64,000 nt of DNA from Paraphysomonas bandaiensis (taxonomy: Eukaryota; Chrysophyceae): contig CBFFRP010000418.1 in the NCBI GenBank assembly GCA_965644295.1, positions 1-64,000 of the forward strand. Direction: 5' to 3'. The notes under the pieces are model-generated. The model made no database searches and was not told the origin of the DNA. It saw only the letters and a program-made list of their open reading frames with translations. Of this stretch, positions 22,201-33,105 are shown piece after piece (position 1 is the stretch's first letter; each line of letters opens with the position of its first letter). A program made the position numbers and the translations under genes.

Positions 22201-25200
22201 CGGATATAGGCCAAGGTCAATCTGCACCAAAAGATTTCGGAGCATTCTGTAGAAAGGTGCGAGAGCTTAACAATGACTATAGTCAAGCTGTGAGAAAAGT
22301 AAAGAGGATGGAAACTAAATTGGATTCCAAAGAAACATCTAAGTCTAACAAGACTAAGAATACAAAAACTTCATCCTCCAGCTCATCCTCAAGTACTAAA
22401 GCAACAACTGATACTAAGGAAGCATGTTGGATATGCGGTAATCTTCATAAAGGTGACTGCACCCGCAAAACCTGTGCATGGGCTAACCATGAAAAGAAGC
22501 CATGGAAAGATTCCACACAGGGCAAAAAATATGCGGTTATGGGTTGGAGTACCTGCCCTTATGTGGAGAATCCTGATGGTCCTCCAAGATCGAAAACAAG
22601 TAAGTTATCATGCCCTAAGTGTTTATATATAAATGCTATTGACATGAATAATGATATGCTCGATGTCTTTGTATATCCTAAAGCTGATGTCAATGTACAA
22701 CAGGTAAAGGAAAATCTAAGAGCTAAAGCCTTATTGGACACGGGGGCTACTGGGAATAATTTCATTAACCAAGAACTTGCTGATATGTTAGTTGCTAGGT
22801 ATAGAATTCCATTGCACGAGTGTAACATTAAAATTTGTAGTGCGCTTGATAATGCTTGTTGTAGTAGCAAGCAATATATGATAATAACTATAAGATTAAC
22901 TGATGAGTATAACAATACTCTTGATATTGAGTTGCAATGTTTGATAATAGATAGCACCTTTGATATCATAATTGGTAGAGAAACTATCAAGAAATATAGA
23001 TTAGTTGATCATTTTCCATCTCACTTTATGGAAAGAGAGTTAGCAGGGAAAATGCTAGCTACGGCCGCGGGCCATGCTGAGAAGACTCAGCTTCTCTCGG
23101 AACATATTAGTGAGAGAGCCACATGTTATAATAACATGGAAACATTAAGGCGCCAAGCTAAGGAACACCTTAGTTATAATAATAATTTACTTACAAGTAA
23201 TAGCTTGGTTAGTACTATGTATTCACCTCCAATATCATCCATGCGTATAAGTGCATATGAAAAGGAAGATATAGGCGAGATTAGAGATAACTATCTGGAG
23301 TCAATCCCAGAAGAAATAGTTACAAATACTCAGGAAAAAGTAGAAGGTACTACGTTACCAACTAAAATCTCTGGTCCCGAATCTTTACAAAGGAGGGTGA
23401 GAGAAATCCATGAAATCTATAAGGATAGATTTAGAACCACAGTGTCGGATATGCCAATGGATGTTCCACCTTTTGAATTAGAGGTAGATAGGGATGCTTG
23501 GGAACAACCAAAACATTGTGGTCCGCCACGAAAGATGGATCGAGTACGACAGTATGCTTGTAAAAAGCAAATCGATACATTTGTGGAGCATGGAATAATA
23601 CAACCAAGTACGGCTCCTTATTATAGCCAGGTATTATTAGTTCCCAAACCAAATGATAAATGGCGATTCTGTGTAGACTATAAAGGTCTAAACAAGCACA
23701 CACAGAGGGAACGTTGGCCAATACCTAACATCAAAGAAATGTTAGAACGTATTGGGTCTAAGAAACCCAAATACTTCATAATTCTGGATTTAGTATCTGG
23801 TTATTACCAGGCTAAAATTTCAGAGTACTCGAGAAAGTGGACGGCATTTATAACCTTCTGGGGAGTATTCGAATGGCTCCGACTACCCATGGGTTTGAGT
23901 GGTGCTCCATCATACTTTCAACGAGTATTAACAACAATTGTGCTTGCCGGGTTGATTATGTTCATATGTGAATTATATCTAGATGACCTGATTATATATG
24001 CTTCTACAGAAGATGAACTAATTGAAAATTACGTTAAAGTTCTAGAACGCTTCAGGAAATACAATGTTTACATTAATCCTGAGAAAGTGAAAATAGGAGA
24101 GTCCGAAGTACAATATGTAGGACATACTCTAAATGAGGAAGGGTTACACTTTACTAGAGAACGTCTGGATAGTGTATTAAATTTCCCAAAGCCTGAAACT
24201 ATGAAGGGTCTAAAATCTTTCCTCGGATTGGCAAATTATTTTCGGGATCACGTGCACAACCACTCCTTAGTGGTGAGACCGTTAAATAAAATGCTTCTCA
24301 ACTATCATAGACGTAAACGTCTACAATGGACAGAGGATGCCAATGAAGCATTTGAAAAGATCAAATTGATGATCCATGAATGTCCAACATTATTTTTCAT
24401 TGATGACGAGTCACCAATATATTTATTGACCGATGCATCTGATTATGGAATAGGAGCATACCTCTACCAAGTAGTAGATGGTGTAGAACGTCCAATAGGA
24501 TTTCTCAGTAAAACATTCGATGAAAGAATGATGAATTGGGATACACCTCAGAAAGAAGGATATGCTATATACTATGCCTTAGATAAATGGGACTACCTAT
24601 TAAGGTATAGATACTTTACGATCAAAACAGATCATAAAAATATTACTCAGTTGAGAACTGATTACGCTAAGGATAAGAAAGTTCAGCGATGGTTGAAATG
24701 TTTCCAAGCATATGATTATGATCTATGTGATATTAAAGGATCTGATAATGTTGTTGCTGATGCATTTAGTAGACTATGTGCATTAGAATCTAAAATGGAA
24801 ACAAAATGTGCTTCCCTAATTCCCGATATTAAAGTTCCAAACAAGGAATGGGAAATTATTAAAAGATTTCATAACAATGTTACAGGTCATCATGGTATTG
24901 ATCGTACAATACAAAAATTACGAGACAATGGTCATAAATGGTCAAAGCAAGGGGCACATGTGACAAAATTTATTAAAACTTGTCCTTGTTGTCAAAAGAT
25001 GAGTAGAATTAAACCAATAATTAATGCTCATCCCTTTACTGTCTCAACATATGGCCCGATGCAAAGAATAGCAGTGGATTTTATTCAGAGTCTGCATCCA
25101 GATGAGGATGGATACACTAATATATTAGTGATTATCGATTCTTTTTCTAGGTGGGTAGAATTAATCCCTACTAAGAATCTCACTGCCATGGCGGCGGCAA

Positions 25201-27283
25201 AGGGGATTGCTTCAACACCTGGGTAGATATGGAGCACCTATTGAGATTCATTCGGATCTTGGACCAGCATTTGTGGATGATTTAACAAAATCATTGATAG
25301 AAATGGTTGGAAGTAATCAATCATTTTCGATGGCGTATTCTAAAGAAGAAAATGCTATAGTGGAACGTGCTAATAAAGAAATTTTAAGGCACTTAAGAAA
25401 TATTATATTTGATAAAAATGTACTAAATAATTGGTCAATGTATCTACCTTTAGTACAAAGAATTATGAATTCTTCTAAACATAGAAGCACCGGCGTTACT
25501 CCCGCTAGTATTCTATTTGGGAATGCAGTAGATTTAGATAAGAGTTTATTCATTGAACACAATGAGAACTTGGACGGGAACGAACAAAAGCTATCACATT
25601 GGATAGATAGAATACAAAAGGTTCAGTCCACTATTATGGATGTTGCAAGACGAAATCTTCGCAAACATGATGAAATCCACATGGCAACTGCACCAAATAT
25701 ACAAACAAAAGAATTTCCAATAAATTCTTATGTGTTAGTTGAGCATAGACAAAATGCTTTACGTCCTGGACCGGCAAGTAAGTTATTACCATATCTTAAA
25801 GGTCCAATGCGAGTAGTCAATGTTATTGGAGACAAATATACTCTTCAAGATATTGTTACTAAACGTAATAAAGACTATCATATAAAGAAATTAAGGGAAT
25901 TTAATTACGATCCCTCTACTATTGACCCCTTACAAGTGGCATGTAAAGATGGTGGAAACTTTTATGCTATTGACCATATTTCAAAAATAAAAGGTCGAGC
26001 TAAAGGTCCGAAAAGTCAAATAAAATTTCTAGTACATTGGATAGGGTATGAAAAACCTACATGGGAACCATGGGCTAACGTTAGAAAAACGTATGCTCTA
26101 CAAAATTTCCTAACTCAACATCCTGATGAAAATGTAAGAAATTTACTACCTCGAAATGTGGTTTATTCTTCTGATGAAGAAGATTAATAACAAAGTTTAC
26201 AGAATTGAGTGTCAATATAACACATTAACACATCAATTATAAGGGGAGGTAGTGTAGGACTATCCACTTACATATAGAATATATACGTGTACATGTCCTG
26301 TATTATATGATTAGTAGTACAGTACTGTATTGTATACGTGTACCATGTAGTTAGGAATACAAACTGTAGGGAATGTGATTGTTGGGATTAGCAATAGCCG
26401 TTGATATTGTAGACAGTATTATTAGCCGTTGATATTGTAGACAGTATTATTAGCCGTTGATATTGTAGACAGTATTATTCATGATTCATTATACGATAAT
26501 AATCATTATTTTGTACTTCTGTACTTGGGTATTGCTTTGCACACATACACATATGTATGCAAGCCCACAATACCGGGTGAAGGATCTCTATTCTTTGTTG
26601 AGGTTGATACCGCCAGTTTCATAGATCATGGTACTAGCAGTGTGTCCCTTGGATTTACTCCTTTGTCCTCTCATGCTCCCTCGGATGATGATATTCTAGA
26701 ACTGGAGATGCCCCGTAACGGAAGACTCAGCAGTAGTGAATCGATTGTGGAAAAAGAAATCACACCTCAGTCATCTGTAAATTCATCAGTGACTCCTTTG
26801 GCCCCAGTTCTTCTGGGAATGACAAGTGCTTTTGTTGTTGATGACTCTCCTCTCAATCGCAAGATGTTGAGGGCAATGCTCAAAAAAGATTTCGTTGAGG
26901 TATTTGAAGCTGTGGATGGTATAGATGCTTTAGAGCAATACGAGGCTCGCGTAAAGCAAGGAAAAAATTTTGATGTTATATTTATGGACGACGGTAAGTT
27001 TTTAGTCCATATATATATAACGTTTTTCGTACAACTACATGGTTAAGTGTGTACTAATGCTAATGATTCAGGAATGCCCCGTATGAAAGGTAGAGATGCC
27101 ATTAAGGTATTGCGTGAAGAACTGGGGTATGTCGGACCCATATTAGCAGTCACGGGTAATATGTTGACCGATGATGTCGAGGCTTTGCACAAGGCTGGAG
27201 CAAACGCAGTCTGCGAGAAACCCCTCGACGTAGGTAGAATGAGAAGCATACTTCAGAGTTACTTGGCAAACAACAATGCCTAA
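19255..27283 (+). CDS. Membrane hybrid histidine kinase, interrupted by a retrotransposon
   Basis: Exons: 19255-20040, 20173-20784, 20840-20987 continuing at 26574-26993, and 27072-27283. With the 5,586-bp insertion removed, the reading frame is intact at 725 aa. About seven to eight membrane helices (residues 1-255) precede a HisKA domain with the phospho-acceptor His in SHEIRTPLN, then a HATPase with N box (NIVSNALKFSPEGG), G1 (KDSGPGL) and G2 (GGGGSGLGMW). The insertion falls directly after SSGI, before PGEGSLFFVEVD. A Ser/Thr linker leads to a receiver domain: DDSP, acceptor Asp in FMDD|GMPRM (split by the last intron), VTGN and CEKP. Such proteins autophosphorylate on His and pass phosphate to the receiver Asp. 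As it stands, translation would hit TAG two codons after entering the LTR (ATA CTG TAG), giving a kinase without receiver. Whether an uninterrupted allele exists is unknown. Confidence 0.9.
20984..20987 (+). repeat. Target-site duplication, left copy
   Basis: ATAC immediately left of the 5' LTR is repeated at 26570-26573 immediately right of the 3' LTR. Collapsing one copy restores the kinase reading frame. Confidence 0.9.
20988..21304 (+). repeat. 5' LTR
   Basis: Begins TGTAGGACTATCC and ends CAAGCCCACA. Contains three tandem copies of a 28-bp unit (TAGCCGTTGATATTGTAGAC plus eight more bases) at about 21124-21212. By eye it matches the 3' LTR at every base. Confidence 0.95.
21354..25226 (+). 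CDS. gag-pol: Gag-Pol polyprotein, up to the integrase frameshift
   Basis: 1,290 residues from the ATG 50 bp after the LTR. Residues 1-350 are Gag-like: a charged, Ser-rich N-terminus, a helical region, then a Cys/His knuckle CWICGNLHKGDC. Protease: LLDTGATGNNF (about residue 462). RT: FCVDYKGLNKHT, FIILDLVSGYYQAKI, and the intact catalytic box LYLDDLIIYAS. RNase H: LTDASDYGIGAYL, EGYAIYYAL, TDHKN, ADAFSR. Integrase: HNNVTGHHG and CPCC zinc site, then AVDFIQS and VIIDSFSRWVELIP. The frame breaks at about 25202-25206 in a run of four G and ends at TAG 25224. Gag and Pol are one ORF, without the usual frameshift between them. Confidence 0.93.
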   Translation: MGESKRSKIKAAPQIEELLAASGSSSKKTKRERESSRKRARDATTSSQMQSSPQTETSVEAEGELSGVSFRELSSSQPKRKKQRSGDPHPNRSERIDLNEVIATESTPHEVINTDSIPYLGSVQDEDIIEFCENLSKRDPKGTKFIRSEIMAPTVRDMLQFQRQQDFGDESDEDWLDPNIVTTEELIQWLKQAFLEEEERYSDTLEPLPRFIDNIIGPKVKVDIHVPKVFLKEYGRLNELYKLIPEASLTEVASDTIVKTLKKNIKLVGGHSFRKDAKEKFIADIGQGQSAPKDFGAFCRKVRELNNDYSQAVRKVKRMETKLDSKETSKSNKTKNTKTSSSSSSSSTKATTDTKEACWICGNLHKGDCTRKTCAWANHEKKPWKDSTQGKKYAVMGWSTCPYVENPDGPPRSKTSKLSCPKCLYINAIDMNNDMLDVFVYPKADVNVQQVKENLRAKALLDTGATGNNFINQELADMLVARYRIPLHECNIKICSALDNACCSSKQYMIITIRLTDEYNNTLDIELQCLIIDSTFDIIIGRETIKKYRLVDHFPSHFMERELAGKMLATAAGHAEKTQLLSEHISERATCYNNMETLRRQAKEHLSYNNNLLTSNSLVSTMYSPPISSMRISAYEKEDIGEIRDNYLESIPEEIVTNTQEKVEGTTLPTKISGPESLQRRVREIHEIYKDRFRTTVSDMPMDVPPFELEVDRDAWEQPKHCGPPRKMDRVRQYACKKQIDTFVEHGIIQPSTAPYYSQVLLVPKPNDKWRFCVDYKGLNKHTQRERWPIPNIKEMLERIGSKKPKYFIILDLVSGYYQAKISEYSRKWTAFITFWGVFEWLRLPMGLSGAPSYFQRVLTTIVLAGLIMFICELYLDDLIIYASTEDELIENYVKVLERFRKYNVYINPEKVKIGESEVQYVGHTLNEEGLHFTRERLDSVLNFPKPETMKGLKSFLGLANYFRDHVHNHSLVVRPLNKMLLNYHRRKRLQWTEDANEAFEKIKLMIHECPTLFFIDDESPIYLLTDASDYGIGAYLYQVVDGVERPIGFLSKTFDERMMNWDTPQKEGYAIYYALDKWDYLLRYRYFTIKTDHKNITQLRTDYAKDKKVQRWLKCFQAYDYDLCDIKGSDNVVADAFSRLCALESKMETKCASLIPDIKVPNKEWEIIKRFHNNVTGHHGIDRTIQKLRDNGHKWSKQGAHVTKFIKTCPCCQKMSRIKPIINAHPFTVSTYGPMQRIAVDFIQSLHPDEDGYTNILVIIDSFSRWVELIPTKNLTAMAAAKGIASTPG
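25207..26187 (+). pseudogene. pol: Distal integrase and chromodomain, displaced by one frame
   Basis: The next frame picks up with LQHLGRYGAPIEIHSDLGPA, the second catalytic Asp region of integrase, then NAIVERANKEILRHL with the catalytic Glu. After a linker with SYVLVEHRQNAL and LLPYLKGPMRVV comes a chromodomain, KFLVHWIGYEKPTWEPW (about 26025-26075), and a short acidic tail ending at TAA 26187. It continues the upstream ORF if one base of the G run at 25202-25205 is ignored, so this copy probably carries a one-base insertion there, or the run is a sequence error. It has no sensible start of its own. Confidence 0.9.
26253..26569 (+). repeat. 3' LTR
   Basis: 317 bp, same sequence and tandem 28-bp units as the 5' LTR as far as I can read. 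Preceded by the polypurine tract at about 26241-26252 and followed by the target duplication ATAC. Confidence 0.95.
26570..26573 (+). repeat. Target-site duplication, right copy
   Basis: ATAC, matching 20984-20987. Confidence 0.9.
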
Positions 27284-28250
27284 ATGACAACTACATTTTC
27301 CTGAACTTTATCAATTGGTGTTTATGTAATTTCTTTGCATGTTCGTAATTGTTTATTCCTTGTTAAAAGTGAAGTATGGTTAATGGTGCCGATATGTTAA
27401 AGTAGCTAAAAATTGAAGAGTAGAATGTAGTAGCCATACTTCCTTATTGGTTGGTAAGTGGTAATATATATAGGATTATATTTGAGGTGTGATTCCACAA
27501 CACGCGCATCAGGTATTAAAATTTAAAAGGAACCTCATATATTTTAGAGTCAGTCATCACTCCTTCATTGCAGAAGTAGTCAGCAGCAAACGTAGTTCTA
27601 TAGTAATGTTGTCGGAAGGAGCAATGTCGTCTCAGAGGGAACAATATATAGACGACAAACGGTGGGTCATATTAATGAGCGAACACTTGTTTATTTTCAA
27701 ATCTTCAGCAGACCCTGGGTATCAGTTAATACATTGTTTGCGTTAGATTCTTATTTCCATTTTTTCACTAAGAAAGAAGAAGTATTTTTGCAAGACTAGA
27801 TTCAACAGAACGCTGATATCATTATCACCGGGCATTCTCTTATGTAAATACGACTGATTCGAAACAATACTACTTTAATTTTTCATTTGCTTTCATTATG
27901 TTTATCTATTTCCGTAATATATTTGTCCCTCCTACTAAATTTTAACCGACGTTACTACAAAACAAGAAAGTGCCAATTGTCATTTTTAGTTTAGTAGGAA
28001 CATTTGCAAAATTTAGTAGGAACAAATGGAAACATACACATGCATGCGTTTGCTGCAAATTATCGACAAATCTTGAGCATATATAAATTTCACCTAATCT
28101 TATAGTTCATTACAGTACCATCTAGTTCTCATTATTGCTTGTGCATGTAACAGAAAAGCAATAACTGTACCCCAATGAATGAACTTATTATTACTCAACA
28201 GCCCAATAGTACTCCAGCTACACACTCTACTACTCTAGTCTCTAGTACCA

Positions 28251-28607
28251 CTACTTATTACCTGACACTAGCCGGGAGTCTCTGGAGCTTAAAGTCATTC
28301 CTGATGCATTTCTCTTTTTACCACGACTGAGAGCATTGCTCAGTAAGTCGAGTATATCCACTACCTCACCTGCATGGTCTTCTTTTTCCATTTCAAACAC
28401 GGTTTCATGCTGTAAATCAGCACATGAATCAACGACATACTCGGACTGAACTTTCACTGCGCATTTCAAATGCTTTTCTCCCCTCCAATACTAATAGTCA
28501 TAGTGCTTGCTTGCGTCATCTTCAATAACCTCTAGACATACACTCTCCGCTTTTCTACAGGTCATGGGAACCCACTTGTCACGCTCATTTTGTCGATAAT
28601 GAGGCAT
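28251..28607 (-). pseudogene. Possible gene remnant with one in-frame stop
   Basis: From ATG 28607 the minus strand reads MPHYRQNERDKWVPMTC and continues for 119 codons to TAA at 28251, with one internal TAG at about 28491-28489 (between HYDY and YWRGEKHLK). The composition looks protein-like (charged, with LSNALSRGKKRN near the end), but I recognise no family. It could also be one exon of a spliced gene or a chance frame. Confidence 0.25.
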
Positions 28608-29981
28608 AAACCTTTACAATAGATCTCCCGCATAGTATTGAAGCTTGCAATACGAACTCACAGTTAATAATGGCACGATTCACAGTGTATTCGCTCTCTC
28701 AAACTCCGTCTTTCGATACTTAGTAACACTTACATTCGACACGTAGTAACCTTTCGACACTTAGTACTTAGTAACACCTACTTCTATTCACACTTTGTAA
28801 CAACTTAGTAACACTATATAGTATACATATATATATATTAGTACGTTTAGAAACGGCACCGACATATATGTAGGCTTACAGCAAGAAAACCAGAAATAGC
28901 TACACATCTAGACATTAGGTTTTCAAAATCGCGAGAATAGGCTACAATTAAACCTAGGGATAAGGAGTATCATCTCTCGTCCAAATTTAAAAACTTAGGC
29001 TTTTCAAAATTTCGAGCGCGGTGCAATATAACCTCCTCAGTACCCGTCGTTAAATAGAGTTATAACTATGTCTAGTGGCTAGTGGTTATATATATAGAAG
29101 TATGTTTACAGTAATTGAAGTATAGAGAGTATAGAGTATAGAGAAGAACTATGTGCTGCTGTAAATGGTGCAGGTGATATAGATATGCATGTAGCAAAAT
29201 TTAGAGTCAGATATTACTGTATATAATTGGGTGCATATAGAGTATAGGTTATGTGTATAAGGGTACTTTTATTAAACACGAGGAAAAGGGTTGAGGTATT
29301 TTTTTACGCATATTCATGCGCTCTGAACGTATAAGAAGATACCCTCGTCAAAAGGAGCGTCTAATTGAGGGGTAATGTTACTTTCCGGTTTTTACCATTT
29401 CCCCGGAGTGCTTTTGAGGTAATTTAAGGTAACTCTCTTAGTGATATAAATGCATTAATTTCATTGAATATAATCACATTAGACGACATTGTGCATATAT
29501 TAAAAGCCATGGAGCACCATGAGGACTATGAATTGCTGGTAGAGTCTGTTGACAATATCACTGAAGCTCAACGTAACTGAATATCACTGAAGCTCAATGT
29601 AACTGAATCTTCTTCTCAATGATGAGTGTGGATTGATTAACGTGTAGTGTGATGTAGCATCTCTGATGTCAGGAGATATGATTCCAGTCAGGTGTTAAAG
29701 GAGTGTGGTGGAAGGCTCATATCGTTAGTAGTCGTTCATGTAATGGTGAAGTGAAGATGTGTGTTTGATAGGCAGCCAGCAGCCGATACATGTACATGAG
29801 GTTTGTACGTGTATCTACTCAGCTGTGGTAAGAGTGTTCCTGTTCCTTACAGATTCAGTAACATGCATTTCCATCAACCGTTTCATACTTTCTACTGCTG
29901 TTTTACTTTTACTAATAAACAGCAACAGCAACTCTATAGTTTCATGTCACTTAAGTGACTGTAAGCAAGTGTGTTATACTG

Positions 29982-30109
29982 AGGGTGGCTGTGTATGTCG
30001 ATTTTATCCATATGTCCAACGTTTATTTCATTGAAAAGTCATCGTTTTTTCATTAAAAGTCACTTTTTTTCACTTTTCAGTGAAAAAACGATTATTTTTC
30101 AATGAAATT
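29982..30109 (+). mobile_element. Hairpin (foldback) element, copy 2
   Basis: GGTGGCTGTGTATGTCGATT leads into arms TTATTTCATTGAAAAGTCAT (from about 30022) and the inverted counterpart ending CAATGAAAT at about 30108. The right arm has diverged (ATTATTTTTC). Same family as copies at 14232 and 34497. Confidence 0.75.
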
Positions 30110-30325
30110 GGTCCAGAAGTGAGATCGCGATATATCGCGAGTGCGTTGATTTTCATAGCATTTGAATGTTTTTTTCTCTCTCGGAAGTTGTCCGAAAATA
30201 ATGACAAAAGGGGTTCAAAAAGGTCTATTTGCCAGATCTTTCCATTCGGTCATTCATGACTCTAATTTATAATATATATCACCCCATCTTTTTAGATCAT
30301 CTTCCTGTATCATTCACCTTGCACT

Positions 30326-31026
30326 GTGTCAAAGGATTATCGCCAAAGAGCTCTTTGCTTCAATATGGAAGAGGTTGAAGATGGCCTGCTTTGCTTGCTA
30401 TCTCAGAGTGTCAAATGGACTTTTCTGAACTTAATAGTATACAATTGCTTACGTTTTCCCATAATGGAAAACAGTTTTGTGCGTTTAATGAGATTTTTTC
30501 TTTTCTCACTGCCATTTTCAAGTCTCATGAGAATATCCCTTGCTCGGTGCCGAAACAGTTATACCAGTACCCACAAATCCTCGTCCTGATGCCGTTTCTT
30601 TCGGAGACATGACATATTTACAGTTCAGGGACGCATTGGTAAAGACCTTTGTGGAAAATCCTATAGACTTCAAGGGAAACATGTTGTCATTAGGATTTAA
30701 CTCCGATAAACATTTGAATGAGTTGCAGGATCTGTGCCGTGGATTATTTCTGGCAGAATTGCACGCCAATACTCACTGGTTCGGTGGGAGACAATATTCA
30801 GAGCTTCTGGTCTCTGTAATGTCAACACTTTCCATGTCTTATGGAAGCAATTGAGTTTGGTTATTCGGCAAGTTCATTTACTGGCACATCAGCGGAGCAG
30901 ATGTTTTCCTACGCTGATCGACAATGCAAAGCAAATAGTAGGGTCCAGGCCAATATGTCCCTCAGAGGTTCATGTCAAGGTAACACTCCTAAACAACCTC
31001 TTCGATATAAGCAAAATTTCAATTAA
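30326..31026 (+). pseudogene. Degenerate coding region of unknown family
   Basis: Several overlapping plus-strand frames each carry protein-like sequence. The stretch from about 30400 (MDFSELNSIQLLTFSHNG) shifts at about 30540 into a frame with PVPTNPRPDAVSFGDMTYL and LVKTFVENPIDFKGNMLSLG, which ends at 30854. Further protein-like sequence follows in another frame to about 31026. Frameshifts suggest a decayed gene, perhaps retroelement Gag, but I recognise no domain. Spliced coding exons cannot be excluded. Confidence 0.35.
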
Positions 31027-32700
31027 TGCGAATCTTGGTGTTCATTTCAAGTACCCCATTTCTTGCTATTATACTATTAGGCCTTATTCTTCATAATAAT
31101 CAAGCATTACCTTTTAACAATACAAAGTGTATCTTTCATTAAACGCTAAGAGATAAAGAATACAAGTAAGTTTACTACGAGTGATGCAGCAGATGATTAC
31201 GTTAATTTTGTAGATGTGATGATATCTCATTTGCAAATGAATAAAGAATTGATCTTTGTAATAGTAAAACAATGTTGTGATTATTAGAATGTAAGTAATG
31301 AACACGATAGAGTGAAAATTATGAATAACAATATAGAACGTACTATCATGCACAACGGAATAGTTAGAAGTGTAACTGATAATGACGACGTTATGATGAC
31401 GATCACGTATCTTCGACAGATACTCTCTCTAATTCAGTTCATGGTATATTTCATTGAACATTAAAACTCACAGATACAATCATGTATTAAGCTGAATCCT
31501 AATAAAATGCTTGAAGCAGCTGTTGTTGAAAATAACATCTAGCCACTATACCGTAATAATATATACCAACTATTTTTTCATTGTTGAACCGTTTCTAGTT
31601 TTATTAATTAATGTGATAATAATTATTATATCAGCACAAAATATAATAGTGAATTTATAAATGTACTGTAATTGCGGTCGGTGAAAACTAACCAGCAAAT
31701 CATGGATACAAATGCAAAACATACGTCAAAGCAGCACATATATATCAAATATTATACGTAATATATCACACATCATGCAAGGGATATATCATCAAAAGTT
31801 CGTGCATCGCTGCAGTTCCTGTTGGAAACAACATAAATAAACAAACGCTCAAAATTTGAAGGTTTAACATTTTCACCTGATTGATAATTCTTATTCCAAA
31901 GGCCAGTAATGTGTTTCTGGAAGTGAAAAATGATGTGTAGCCTAGAGAGGCTTAGAAACACAACGCCACAGGTAAAAAGCAATAACATGCAATTACTTGT
32001 GTTAACTCATTAGGAAACCGCATATAGACCAGTTCCTGGGCCTTCATCTCTGCAGTAGTAGCCTTGCAGCGGCTACGCCCACCCTTCAATTTACTATACG
32101 AGGTGATGTAATATATACATATAAGTTTTATATATGAAGGCTATGTATGATATTGTTATTCCACATTAGCTATCAAGTCGCTGAACGTCTAGCTCTGGAT
32201 GGGGCACCACCGTTGGCCAGTGTTGGCCAGTACTGGCATTACACCCTCAGAGCACTCCATGTACACTCAATCCAGAACACTAACACACAAGTCACTCTGC
32301 GGTATGTGGCATATAAGAAGTGCTGACCTTAAACCGAGACAACTACTGATGACAAAGATACACAAGGCATATATGGGAACTAGTTTACCTAAATATATAT
32401 TGATAAGAACAGCGTAATGAACCTGCATCTGAACTCTCTCCTTCATACTATCCGGATGGATACTGTATCTAGATATGCATCATATATAGCAACATCATCT
32501 CGTAGTACAGTATTACTGACGGTAGTACAACAGACACCGAAATGAAACCTCCAAAAAGCCTTTTTTGCAGTGATTTTTGGGATTTCATTTCTGGACCAAG
32601 AAATTTAGGCTTGGTACGGGGATTTTTGCAATCCCCGATTTATATATAAACCTATAGTTTTAAATGAAAATCCCTATTTTGGTTGTTGCTGTACTGCTGC
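31027..32700. other. Gene-free AT-rich stretch
   Basis: No gene, RNA or clear transposon seen. Some TGTTGGCCAG repetition near 32210-32235 and a local G/C-rich patch near 32030-32090. Confidence 0.5.
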
Positions 32701-32705
32701 ATACA

Positions 32706-32810
32706 CACTACGACCAAGTACATTCCGTATTCCAGCACCATTATACAGCATTATACATATACAATACAGTCTGTATTCCAATACAATCCAAGTACACCAA
32801 TCTGCTCACA
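32706..32810 (+). repeat. Dispersed repeat, copy B
   Basis: Counterpart of 8103-8215, in the same orientation, directly upstream of the G-rich minisatellite. Confidence 0.6.
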
Positions 32811-32822
32811 GTGTCCAACAAC

Positions 32823-33072
32823 ACTGGAGGGTGGGTGCACGGGGGGGTGGGTGCACTGGGGGTGGGTACACTGCTGGAGGGTGGGTGGGTGCACTGAGGG
32901 GTGGGGTGGGTGCGCTGGGGTGCGGGTGCCCTGGAGGGTGGGTGCTGGGGTGGGTGCGCTGGGGGGTGGGTGCCCTGGAGGGTGGGTACACTGAGGGGTG
33001 GGGTGGGTGCGCTGGGGGGTGGGTGCCCTGGACTGAGGGGTGGGGTGGGTGCACTGGAGGGTGGATGGGTGC
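32823..33072 (+). repeat. G-rich minisatellite
   Basis: About 250 bp of irregular repeats built from GGTGGGTGCNCTGGNGGGTG-type units, with an extreme G bias on the plus strand and many GGG runs close enough to form G-quadruplexes. Open frames on both strands across it (Gly/Trp/Cys- or Pro/His/Thr-rich) are products of the repeat and are not listed as genes. Confidence 0.9.
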
Positions 33073-33105
33073 AGCCACACACAAGCCACACACATTAAAC
33101 TCCAA

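Larger units (their letters stand above)
20988..26569 (+). mobile_element. Complete chromodomain Ty3/gypsy LTR retrotransposon (chromovirus-like)
   Basis: Two 317-bp LTRs (20988-21304 and 26253-26569) flank one gag-pol reading frame and a distal part of pol. LTRs start TG and end CA, and a 4-bp ATAC duplication brackets the element. A purine-rich tract, AAGGGGAGGTAG, directly precedes the 3' LTR. No TGG-type tRNA primer site directly follows the 5' LTR, so self-priming or an unusual primer is possible. Pol order PR-RT-RNH-IN-chromodomain places it with chromoviruses. It sits inside the histidine kinase coding sequence in the same orientation. Confidence 0.95.
27284..30325. other. Long gene-poor region
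   Basis: About 3 kb of AT-rich DNA. Recognisable items: a minus-strand ORF-like remnant (28251-28607), a degenerate tandem of the word CACTTAGTAACA at about 28715-28815, a short direct duplication (ATATCACTGAAGCTCAAYGTAACTGAA) at about 29551-29606, and hairpin element copy 2 at about 29982-30109. No convincing gene. Confidence 0.5.

Noticed and set aside
20988-26569. Retrotransposon as a domesticated part of the kinase gene
   Set aside because: The pol frame has its own start and full complement of domains, ends in LTRs, and adds a stop to the kinase; a plain recent insertion explains it.
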